Position numbers and translations under genes: made by a program | Part shown: positions 39,722 through 46,324 of the stretch, piece after piece | How the letters are laid out: every line of letters begins with the position of its first letter | Numbering within the stretch: position 1 is the first letter of the stretch | DNA from: an uncultured cyanobacterium | GTDB taxonomy: Bacteria > Cyanobacteriota > Cyanobacteriia > PCC-6307 > Cyanobiaceae | Direction of reading: 5' to 3' | Assembly (NCBI GenBank): GCA_903858015.1 | Contig: CAIOGZ010000031.1 | Span: 1 to 46,324 of the forward strand | DNA: 46,324 nt | The notes under the pieces: generated by a model | Databases searched by the model: none | Told to the model about the DNA's origin: nothing | Seen by the model: the letters and a program-made list of their open reading frames with translations, nothing else

Positions 39722-40924
39722 ATGACGACTGCCCAGCCCGCCCCCGCAGCCCCAGCTGCCCAACCCGCCGCCCGGGCCGGCAGCGGCCTGATCCAGCCCC
39801 ATGGCGGCTCCCTGGTGAATCTGATGGTGGATGGGGCCGAGCGGGAGACGGTGCGCTGCGGCGTCGATCGGGTGGTGGCCTGCAGCGACCGCAATGCCTG
39901 CGACGTGGAACTGCTGGTGGTGGGGGGCTTTTCGCCCCTGCGCGGCTTCATGCACCAGGAGGATTACGAGGCGGTGGTTGCGAACCATCGCACCAGCAGC
40001 GGCCTGTTGTTCGGTCTGCCGATTGTGTTCGACAGCGACGACGCCAGCATCGGCGTCGGCGATCGGTTGCTGCTCACCTACCAGGGCCAGGACCTGGCCG
40101 TGCTCACGGTGGAGAGTCGCTGGGAGCCCGACAAGGTGAAGGAAGCCAAGGGCTGCTACGGCACCACATCCCTGGAGCACCCCGCCGTGCGCATGATCGC
40201 CAGCGAGCGCGGCCGCTTCTATCTCGGCGGCCGGCTGCAGGGCTTGGAACTGCCGCGCCGGGTTTTCCCCTGCCGCACCCCGGCCGAGCTGCGGGCCAGC
40301 TTGCCCGCCGGCGAAGACGTGGTCGCCTTCCAGTGCCGCAACCCGATCCACCGTGCCCACTATGAGCTGTTCACCCGCGCCCTGGAGGCCACCAATGTGG
40401 GCAAGGGGGGGGTGGTGCTCGTGCACCCCACCTGTGGCCCCACCCAGGACGACGACATCGCCGCTGAGGTGCGCTTCCAGACCTACGAACGGCTCGCTTC
40501 GGAGCTGAACAACCCCCGCATCCGCTGGGCCTACCTGCCGTACTCGATGCACATGGCCGGGCCGCGCGAAGCGCTGCAGCACATGATCATCCGCAAGAAT
40601 TACGGCTGCAGCCACTTCATCATTGGCCGAGACATGGCCGGTTGCAAATCCAGCCTCAGCGGTGACGACTTCTACGGCCCCTACCAAGCCCAAGACTTCG
40701 CCCGCGACCAGGCCACCGAACTCGGCATGGAAACGGTGCCCTCGCTCAACCTCGTCTACACCGAGGAGGAGGGCTATGTCACCGCCGAGCACGCCGAAGC
40801 GCGGGGTCTGCAGGTGCGCAAGCTGAGCGGCACCCAGTTTCGGGCGATGCTGCGCGGCGGTGAAGAGATTCCAGAATGGTTTGCCTTCCGCAGCGTCGTC
40901 GAGGTGCTGCGGGCGGCGGCCTGA
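39722..40924 (+). CDS. sat: Sulfate adenylyltransferase (ATP sulfurylase)
   Basis: Sat makes APS from ATP and sulfate, starting assimilatory sulfate reduction. The 400-residue protein has the ATP-binding signature QCRNPIHRAHYELFTRALE, the GGFSPLRGFMHQEDY substrate-side block, VLVHPTCGPTQDDDIAAEVR, the AYLPYSMHMAGPREALQHM segment and GRDMAGCKSS. This is the monofunctional bacterial type. An Ala/Pro-rich stretch of about 25 residues precedes the conserved region. The ATG 39722 is preferred over earlier in-frame starts. Confidence 0.94.
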   Translation: MTTAQPAPAAPAAQPAARAGSGLIQPHGGSLVNLMVDGAERETVRCGVDRVVACSDRNACDVELLVVGGFSPLRGFMHQEDYEAVVANHRTSSGLLFGLPIVFDSDDASIGVGDRLLLTYQGQDLAVLTVESRWEPDKVKEAKGCYGTTSLEHPAVRMIASERGRFYLGGRLQGLELPRRVFPCRTPAELRASLPAGEDVVAFQCRNPIHRAHYELFTRALEATNVGKGGVVLVHPTCGPTQDDDIAAEVRFQTYERLASELNNPRIRWAYLPYSMHMAGPREALQHMIIRKNYGCSHFIIGRDMAGCKSSLSGDDFYGPYQAQDFARDQATELGMETVPSLNLVYTEEEGYVTAEHAEARGLQVRKLSGTQFRAMLRGGEEIPEWFAFRSVVEVLRAAA

Positions 40925-41012
40925 GCGCTCCGCTGCGGCACCAAACGCAAACGGGCCGCCCGGCCGGCCATTAACATTCCTTCACTACTGTTGTCACCAG
41001 GGAGACAGGGCC

Positions 41013-42857
41013 TTGAAGAAACGCTGGCGCAATGCGGGCCTCTACGTCCTGCTGGTGGTGCTGTTGATCGCCCTGGGCACCGCCTTCCTGGAGCGTCCTG
41101 ATCCGGCTGCCGCACCCCGCACGCTGCGCTACAGCGATTTCGTGGAGGCCGTGCAGTCGAACCAGATCTCCCGGGTGCTGATCGCCCCCGACCGGGGCAC
41201 CGCCCAGGTGGTCGAGAACGACGGCCAACGGGCCGTGGTCAACCTCGCCCCGGACAAGGATCTGCTCAAGCTGCTCACCGACCACAACGTCGATATCGCC
41301 GTTCAGCCCAACCGCGAGCCGGCGGCCTGGCAACAGGCGCTGGGCAGCCTGCTCTTCCCCTTGATCCTGCTGCTTGGCCTCTTCTTCCTGTTGCGCCGGG
41401 CCCAGGGCGGCGGCGGCAATCCGGCCATGAACTTCGGCAAGAGCAAGGCGCGGGTGCAGATGGAGCCCCAAACCCAGGTCACCTTTGGCGATGTGGCCGG
41501 CATTGAGGGCGCCAAGCTCGAACTCACCGAGGTGGTGGATTTCCTCAAGAATCCCGACCGCTTCACCGCCGTTGGCGCCAAGATTCCCAAGGGTGTGCTG
41601 CTGGTGGGCCCCCCCGGTACCGGCAAAACCCTGCTGGCCAAGGCCGTGGCCGGCGAGGCTGGCGTGCCCTTTTTCTCGATCTCCGGTTCGGAATTCGTCG
41701 AGATGTTCGTCGGCGTCGGCGCCAGCCGGGTCCGCGACCTGTTCGAGCAGGCCAAGAAAAATTCCCCCTGCATTGTGTTCATCGATGAGATCGATGCGGT
41801 TGGCCGCCAGCGCGGCGCCGGTCTTGGCGGTGGCAACGACGAGCGCGAACAAACCCTCAACCAGCTGCTCACCGAGATGGATGGCTTTGAGGGCAACACC
41901 GGCATCATCATCGTGGCGGCCACCAACCGGCCCGATGTGCTCGACCAGGCCCTGATGCGCCCGGGCCGCTTCGACCGCCAGGTGGTGGTCGATCGCCCCG
42001 ACTACCAGGGCCGCCTCCAGATCCTCAAGGTCCATGCCCGCGGCAAAACCCTCGCCGCCGACGTCGACCTCGACAAGGTGGCGCGCCGCACCCCCGGCTT
42101 CACCGGCGCCGACTTGGCCAACCTGCTCAACGAGGCGGCGATCCTGGCGGCCCGCCGCCAGCTCACCGAGATTTCGATGGATGAGGTCAACGACGCGATC
42201 GAGCGGGCGATGGCGGGTCCGGAGAAGAAGGACCGGGTGATGAGCGAGAAGCGCAAACGGCTGGTTGCCTACCACGAGTCTGGCCATGCCCTGGTGGGCG
42301 CCTTGATGCCCGATTACGACCCGGTCCAGAAGATCAGCATCATTCCGAGGGGCCAGGCCGGCGGGCTCACCTTTTTCACCCCCAGTGAGGAGCGGATGGA
42401 ATCGGGCCTCTACTCCCGTTCCTACCTCCAGAACCAGATGGCGGTGGCGCTGGGTGGTCGGGTCGCCGAAGAACTCGTCTATGGCGAAGACGAAGTCACC
42501 ACCGGCGCCTCCAACGACCTGCAGCAGGTGGCCCGCGTCGCCCGCCAGATGGTCACCCGCTTTGGCATGAGTGATCGGCTTGGTCCGGTGGCGTTGGGCC
42601 GCAGCCAGGGCGGCATGTTCCTAGGTCGCGATATCGCCGCCGAGCGCGATTTCTCCGAAGACACCGCCGCCGCCATCGATGAGGAGGTGTCCCAGTTGGT
42701 GGCCGAGGCCTATCGCCGCGCCACCGAGGTGCTGAGCGCCAATCGCCCCGTGCTCGATGAGCTCGCCGCCATCCTGGTCGAGAAGGAAACCGTCGATGCC
42801 GAGGAGCTGCAGGAGTTGCTGCTCACCCGCGATGTGAAGGTGGCGGCCTACGTCTGA
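41013..42857 (+). CDS. ftsH: ATP-dependent zinc metalloprotease FtsH
   Basis: FtsH degrades damaged membrane proteins; in cyanobacteria some FtsH complexes carry out D1 (PsbA) turnover in photosystem II repair. The 614-residue protein has two membrane helices (about residues 7-24 and 108-128), the AAA+ Walker A GPPGTGKT (199-206), Walker B with [12 protein letters not shown], the second region of homology [20 protein letters not shown], and the protease motif HESGH (421-425). It starts with TTG 41013, with GGGAG 8 to 13 bases upstream; longer in-frame extensions run into sat. psbA is 3 kb away. Confidence 0.95.
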   Translation: MKKRWRNAGLYVLLVVLLIALGTAFLERPDPAAAPRTLRYSDFVEAVQSNQISRVLIAPDRGTAQVVENDGQRAVVNLAPDKDLLKLLTDHNVDIAVQPNREPAAWQQALGSLLFPLILLLGLFFLLRRAQGGGGNPAMNFGKSKARVQMEPQTQVTFGDVAGIEGAKLELTEVVDFLKNPDRFTAVGAKIPKGVLLVGPPGTGKTLLAKAVAGEAGVPFFSISGSEFVEMFVGVGASRVRDLFEQAKKNSPCIVFIDEIDAVGRQRGAGLGGGNDEREQTLNQLLTEMDGFEGNTGIIIVAATNRPDVLDQALMRPGRFDRQVVVDRPDYQGRLQILKVHARGKTLAADVDLDKVARRTPGFTGADLANLLNEAAILAARRQLTEISMDEVNDAIERAMAGPEKKDRVMSEKRKRLVAYHESGHALVGALMPDYDPVQKISIIPRGQAGGLTFFTPSEERMESGLYSRSYLQNQMAVALGGRVAEELVYGEDEVTTGASNDLQQVARVARQMVTRFGMSDRLGPVALGRSQGGMFLGRDIAAERDFSEDTAAAIDEEVSQLVAEAYRRATEVLSANRPVLDELAAILVEKETVDAEELQELLLTRDVKVAAYV

Positions 42858-42915
42858 CGATCTTGTCGCTGCCGCCATCGCTGCTTCTGCTGCCATCGCT
42901 GTTACTGCCGCCGAG

Positions 42916-43539
42916 TTGATCGCGTCGTTGCGCCGCCAGCCGCTGCTGATGGTGCTACGACCCACCAGCCCCCAGCAAGCTTTTGAGGCGATCAGCGCCC
43001 TTGAGCAGCTGGGGGTTCGGCATGTGGAGATCGCCTGGCAGCCCCAGCCCAGCTGGATCAGCCTCGGCCGCGAGCTGCTGGCAGCCTTTCCTGGTTTGTT
43101 GCTCGGGGCCGCTTCGGTCTGCACGGTTGCGGCCCTGGAGGCGGCCCAGCGGGCCGGTTTCTCCTACGCGGTGTCGCCGATCCTGGATCGCGAGCTCGTT
43201 GCCCGCGCCGCCCAGGAGCTGGTGCTGATTCCCGGTGTGATGAGCCCCACCGAGGTGCACCAGGCCCGCAGCTGGGGCTGCGGCCTGGTCAAGCTTTTCC
43301 CTGCGGCTGCCCTGGGGCCCGGCTACTGGCGGCGCCTGGCGGCTCCCTTGGGACACCCATTTCCTTTTTGTATCGCCGCCGGCGGCCTGACGGCTGCCGA
43401 TGTCCCCCCCTGGCTGGCGGCCGGCGTTGATGCGGTGGCCCTGGGTTCTGGCCTCAGCCTCAGCCCCGAGGCCGCCGCGTCCCTTCGCCAGTTACTGGCC
43501 CAGTGGCGGCCGGGATCGCTAGCGGATCAAGGTTGTTGA
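42916..43539 (+). CDS. KDPG/KHG aldolase-family protein
   Basis: This 207-residue protein has the class I aldolase pattern of the KDPG family: RQPLLMVLRPTSPQQAF, GVRHVEIAWQP (Glu), LLGAASVCTVAALEAAQRAG, and GCGLVKLFPAAALGPGYW, where Lys should form the Schiff base. It would cleave 2-keto-3-deoxy-6-phosphogluconate or 4-hydroxy-2-oxoglutarate. In cyanobacteria this supports an Entner-Doudoroff-type route. The start is uncertain: TTG 42916 is chosen, and the frame upstream continues without an ATG or GTG. It follows ftsH by 58 bases. Confidence 0.85.
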   Translation: MIASLRRQPLLMVLRPTSPQQAFEAISALEQLGVRHVEIAWQPQPSWISLGRELLAAFPGLLLGAASVCTVAALEAAQRAGFSYAVSPILDRELVARAAQELVLIPGVMSPTEVHQARSWGCGLVKLFPAAALGPGYWRRLAAPLGHPFPFCIAAGGLTAADVPPWLAAGVDAVALGSGLSLSPEAAASLRQLLAQWRPGSLADQGC

Positions 43540-43559
43540 TCAGGTCTGCGCTGAGGCCA

Positions 43560-43602
43560 AGCGGCTGCTGGCCCGAGCGGCTGCTGGCCCGAGCGGCTGC
43601 TG
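43560..43602. repeat. 16-bp tandem repeat upstream of the antitoxin gene
   Basis: The unit AGCGGCTGCTGGCCCG occurs twice in full and once in part, just before a TTGACA hexamer (43605-43610) that could be the -35 box of the antitoxin promoter. No frame spans it usefully. Confidence 0.85.
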
Positions 43603-43643
43603 AATTGACATAGTCTGATGCCCATGGTCATTTTGGAGTGACG

Positions 43644-43916
43644 ATGGACCGCCCGTCCGCGCCGCTGCCGCCGGGTTCGCCGCGGCAGGTCTCGAAATCC
43701 CGCTTCAAGGCCCAGGCCCTGCAGTTGTTCCGCCAGGTGGAGGCCAGCGGTGAACCGCTCGTGGTGACCGATCACGGCCGGCCCACCCTGGAGGTGCGCC
43801 CCTATCGGCCGGCCAGGCCCGACGCCGACCCGCTGGCGCAGCTGCGCGGCTCGGTGCTGCGCTTCGACGACCCGTTGGCGCCGGTTGGCGAGAACGACTG
43901 GGAAGCCCTGGCGTGA
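43644..43916 (+). CDS. Phd/YefM-family antitoxin next to a truncated toxin
   Basis: The 90-residue product has VSKSRFKAQALQLFRQVEAS, GEPLVVTDHGRPTLEVRPYR and a tail LRGSVLRFDDPLAPVGENDW, the Phd/YefM antitoxin pattern. It is followed by a PIN toxin start that overlaps by 4 bases (GTGA). The toxin gene is cut short, so the pair is probably only an antitoxin. ATG 43644 is preferred; GTG 43638 is two codons upstream. Confidence 0.85.
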   Translation: MDRPSAPLPPGSPRQVSKSRFKAQALQLFRQVEASGEPLVVTDHGRPTLEVRPYRPARPDADPLAQLRGSVLRFDDPLAPVGENDWEALA

Positions 43917-44041
43917 TCCTGCTCGACACCCACGTGCTGATCTGGTGGGCGGACGGGGATCGCCTGAGACTTTCAGCGACTGCCCTGGCCGCCATCGACC
44001 ACAAGATCCGCTCCTATGGCCCCGTGCACAGCCTCTGGTGA
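43913..44041 (+). pseudogene. PIN toxin (VapC) truncated by the aroC 3' region
   Basis: The gene starts at GTG 43913 and reads ILLDTHVLIWWADGDRLRLS and ATALAAIDHKIRSYGPVH, the normal N-terminus of a PIN toxin with its first Asp. It then stops after SLW-TGA at 44039-44041. A normal VapC has about 120-130 residues; only 42 remain. The stop lies in the left arm of a perfect inverted repeat (44029-44042) whose right arm is the end of aroC. The toxin is therefore not functional. Confidence 0.8.
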
Positions 44042-44070
44042 GGGCTTGTTCCCCTGCTCACCAGAGGCTG
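44029..44070. repeat. Perfect 14-bp inverted repeat joining the PIN fragment and aroC ends
   Basis: The arms CAGCCTCTGGTGAG (44029-44042) and CTCACCAGAGGCTG (44057-44070) are perfectly complementary around a 14-base loop. It may act as a bidirectional transcription stop for the convergent genes, although no T-run follows. Each arm encodes the last codons and stop of one of the two genes (SLW then TGA). Confidence 0.85.
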
Positions 44071-45146
44071 CACTGAGCCTGCTGACGCAGCAGGTGGTCG
44101 GCGAGCACCAGGGCCACCATCGCCTCCACCATCGGCACGGCCCGCGGCAGCACGCAGGGGTCATGGCGGCCCTTGGCGGCCAGGGTGGTGGCTTCGCCGC
44201 GATCGTTGATCGTTTGCTGTTCCTTGCGGATCGTGGCGGTGGGCTTGAAGGCCACCCGGATCACGATCGGCTCACCGTTGCTGATGCCGCCCTGGATGCC
44301 ACCGGAGTTGTTGGTGGCGGTGCGCAGCCGGCCGCCCTCGCTGGGCAGGAAGGCGTCGTTGTGCTCGCTGCCTTTCAGCAGGGTGCCCGCAAAGCCGGAG
44401 CCGATCTCAAAGCCTTTGGTGGCCGGCAGCGACATCACCGCCTTGGCCAGGTCGGCCTCCAGCTTGTCGAACACGGGCATGCCCAGACCCACGGGCGCGT
44501 TGCGTACCACGCATTCGATCACACCACCACAGGAATCGCCGTCGCGGCCGATCGCCTCGATCCGCTCGATCATCCGCTCGGCAACGGCGCCATCGGGGCA
44601 GCGCACGATGTTGGCCTCCACCGCCGCCAGGCTCACGGTGGCCGGATCGATGCTGGCCTCGATCGTGTGGATGCGCTTCACCCAGGCCACCACCTCGGTG
44701 CCGTGGGCCTTCGCCAGCAGCTGCTTGGCGATCGCGCCGGCGGCGACGCGGCCGATCGTCTCGCGGGCGGAGGCCCGGCCGCCGCCGCTGCGGGCCTGGA
44801 TGCCGTATTTGGCCTGGTAGGTGGCATCGGCGTGGGAGGGGCGGAAGGCCACCTCCATCTCCTTGTAGTCCTGGGGGCGCTGATCCTTGTTGCGCACCAC
44901 CATGGCGATCGGGGTGCCGAGGGTGAGCCCATCCAGCAAACCGCTGAGGATTTCGACCCGGTCGTCCTCCTTGCGGGGGGTGGTGATGCGGCTCTGACCC
45001 GGTTTGCGGCGGTCCAGTTCGGCCTGGATCGCTTCTGGATCGATCGGCAGCCGCGGCGGGCAGCCATCCACAATCACCCCCACGCCGCCGCCGTGGGATT
45101 CGCCAAAGGTGCTGATCCGAAAGAGCTGGCCGAAGCTGCTACCCAT
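44058..45146 (-). CDS. aroC: Chorismate synthase
   Basis: AroC makes chorismate, the branch point to aromatic amino acids, using reduced FMN. The 362-residue protein has [20 protein letters not shown] near the N-terminus, [60 protein letters not shown] and [20 protein letters not shown], which are family signatures. It is complete and of normal length. Its final codons form one arm of an inverted repeat facing a truncated PIN toxin gene. Confidence 0.95.
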   Translation of the reverse strand: MGSSFGQLFRISTFGESHGGGVGVIVDGCPPRLPIDPEAIQAELDRRKPGQSRITTPRKEDDRVEILSGLLDGLTLGTPIAMVVRNKDQRPQDYKEMEVAFRPSHADATYQAKYGIQARSGGGRASARETIGRVAAGAIAKQLLAKAHGTEVVAWVKRIHTIEASIDPATVSLAAVEANIVRCPDGAVAERMIERIEAIGRDGDSCGGVIECVVRNAPVGLGMPVFDKLEADLAKAVMSLPATKGFEIGSGFAGTLLKGSEHNDAFLPSEGGRLRTATNNSGGIQGGISNGEPIVIRVAFKPTATIRKEQQTINDRGEATTLAAKGRHDPCVLPRAVPMVEAMVALVLADHLLRQQAQCSLW

Positions 45147-45225
45147 GACAAAAAGCTTCTTGGCTGGAGCCTACTGGTGGGTTGCCGTCTGCCTAGTTTT
45201 GCAGCTGTGAACCCTGCAGCCAGCC

Positions 45226-45879
45226 TTGCGAAAACAGGAGCGGGCCGCCCTGGTCCGGCGGCGGCTGGAGCAGTGCTATCCGGAAACGCCGATCCCCCTC
45301 GACCACAGCGATCCCTTCACGCTGCTGGTGGCCGTGCTGCTCAGCGCCCAATGCACCGATAAAAAGGTGAACGAGGTGACGCCGGCCCTGTTTGCAGCGG
45401 GGCCGGATCCGCTGGCGATGGCCGCCCTGCCCGAGGCCACGATCTTGGGCCATATCCGCCAGCTGGGGCTGGCCCGCACCAAGGCCCGCCATCTCAAACG
45501 CCTCGCCGAGCTGCTGCTCGAACGCCATGGCGGCGCGGTGCCGGCCAGTTTTGCAGCGCTCGAGGCCCTGCCCGGCGTGGGCCACAAGACCGCCAGCGTG
45601 GTGATGGCCCAGGCCTTCGGCGTGCCGGCCTTCCCGGTGGACACCCACATCCATCGGCTCGCCCAGCGCTGGGGGTTGAGCAGTGGCGAGAGCGTGACGC
45701 GCACCGAAACCGATCTCAAGCGCCTGTTCCCGTCCGACTGCTGGAACCGGCTGCATCTGCAGATCATTTTCTATGGCCGCGAGCACTGCAGCGCCCGCGG
45801 CTGCGATGGCACGGTCTGCCCGCTGTGCCGTGAGCTGTATCCCAACCGGCGGCGGCCGCTGCTCACCAGCAAGGCCTGA
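45226..45879 (+). CDS. nth: Endonuclease III (Nth-type DNA glycosylase/AP lyase)
   Basis: Nth removes oxidised pyrimidines. The 217-residue protein has the helix-hairpin-helix LPGVGHKTASVV with the catalytic Lys, the catalytic Asp in VDTHIHRLAQRWGL, and LSAQCTDKKVNEVTPALF. A Cys-rich tail (CSARGCDGTVCPLC) should hold the 4Fe-4S cluster but differs in spacing from the E. coli pattern and lacks a final Cys after CPLC; some cyanobacterial Nth proteins have an altered layout. The start is TTG 45226. It is divergent from aroC. Confidence 0.92.
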   Translation: MRKQERAALVRRRLEQCYPETPIPLDHSDPFTLLVAVLLSAQCTDKKVNEVTPALFAAGPDPLAMAALPEATILGHIRQLGLARTKARHLKRLAELLLERHGGAVPASFAALEALPGVGHKTASVVMAQAFGVPAFPVDTHIHRLAQRWGLSSGESVTRTETDLKRLFPSDCWNRLHLQIIFYGREHCSARGCDGTVCPLCRELYPNRRRPLLTSKA

Positions 45880-45921
45880 ACAGGGCTCAGCAAGGCCTGA
45901 AAGGCACCAGCAAGGCCTGAA
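45867..45921. repeat. Three copies of CAGCAAGGCCTGAA at the end of nth
   Basis: Copies lie at 45867-45880 (the last nth codons and stop), 45888-45901 and 45908-45921. The spacing is 21 and 20 bases, so the nth 3' end has been duplicated in tandem with drift. No hairpin is obvious. Confidence 0.85.
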
Positions 45922-45963
45922 AGCGGCTGCAGCCGCCCCGCTAGGGGCCCCGCCGGGATCCAT

Positions 45964-45990
45964 AAAAAAAGCCCCCGCCGGAGCGGGGGC
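45964..45990 (-). terminator. Strong rho-independent terminator of psbA
   Basis: On the minus strand GCCCCCGC and GCGGGGGC pair around the 4-base loop TCCG (45990-45971), followed by TTTTTTT (45970-45964). It lies 47 bases past the psbA stop codon, so it should end the psbA message. Confidence 0.93.
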
Positions 45991-46037
45991 TTTGCAGCGA
46001 TGCAGAAAGCAGATCCCAGGGGAATCCGCTGACCCTA

Positions 46038-46324
<287 letters not shown>

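Overview
The window comes from a high-GC unicellular cyanobacterium of the Synechococcus/Cyanobium type. The evidence is psbA (D1), psbO, a CrtR-type carotene hydroxylase, an IctB-like protein, Ycf66, a DUF565/Ycf20 protein, a PCP_red-domain protein, a Nif11 protein, a cyanobacterial FtsH, and scattered HIP1-type GCGATCGC octamers. Most genes are GC-rich and closely packed, and GTG or TTG starts are common.

Positions 1-20464 are mostly core genome. On the left are a lytic transglycosylase (partial), glmM, and a minus-strand run FIST > trmB > ictB > GlcNAc kinase-like. Next come DUF3177, a membrane methyltransferase-like protein, ileS, ycf66, tRNA-Leu(UAG), a LysR-like regulator, crtR, gatC, a creatininase-family hydrolase, a 42-residue membrane peptide, mpg, pyrB, DUF565 and several small conserved cyanobacterial genes, ending with a Nif11 gene.

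Positions about 20465-35860 are an accessory defence island. A type I restriction-modification system is split: hsdR-hsdS lie at 21010-25214 and hsdM at 32820-34427. The 7.6 kb between them holds an AT-rich antiviral dCTP deaminase gene (AvcD type), a structured non-coding segment just upstream of it that I propose as an AvcI-like inhibitory RNA, an unrecognised four-helix membrane protein, and many toxin-antitoxin genes. Only some of those are intact. The intact set parD/relE > phd/vapC runs into hsdM through short overlaps. Around it lie the remains of earlier copies: a nonsense-mutated yoeB, a relE fragment fused to an hsdM fragment, N- and C-terminal phd fragments, a decayed higA-like gene, an AbrB-like remnant, an hsdS tail and an orphan HTH antitoxin. 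This points to repeated duplication and deletion.

Positions 35860-46324 return to core genome: a shortened M23 peptidase, tRNA-Ala(CGC), DUF2555, coaBC, psbO, sat, ftsH, a KDPG aldolase-family gene, a Phd antitoxin with a truncated PIN toxin, aroC, nth, and the 3' part of psbA with a strong terminator.

The most interesting unit is the avcD locus with its upstream folded RNA. The coupling of two toxin-antitoxin modules to the restriction methylase gene comes next.
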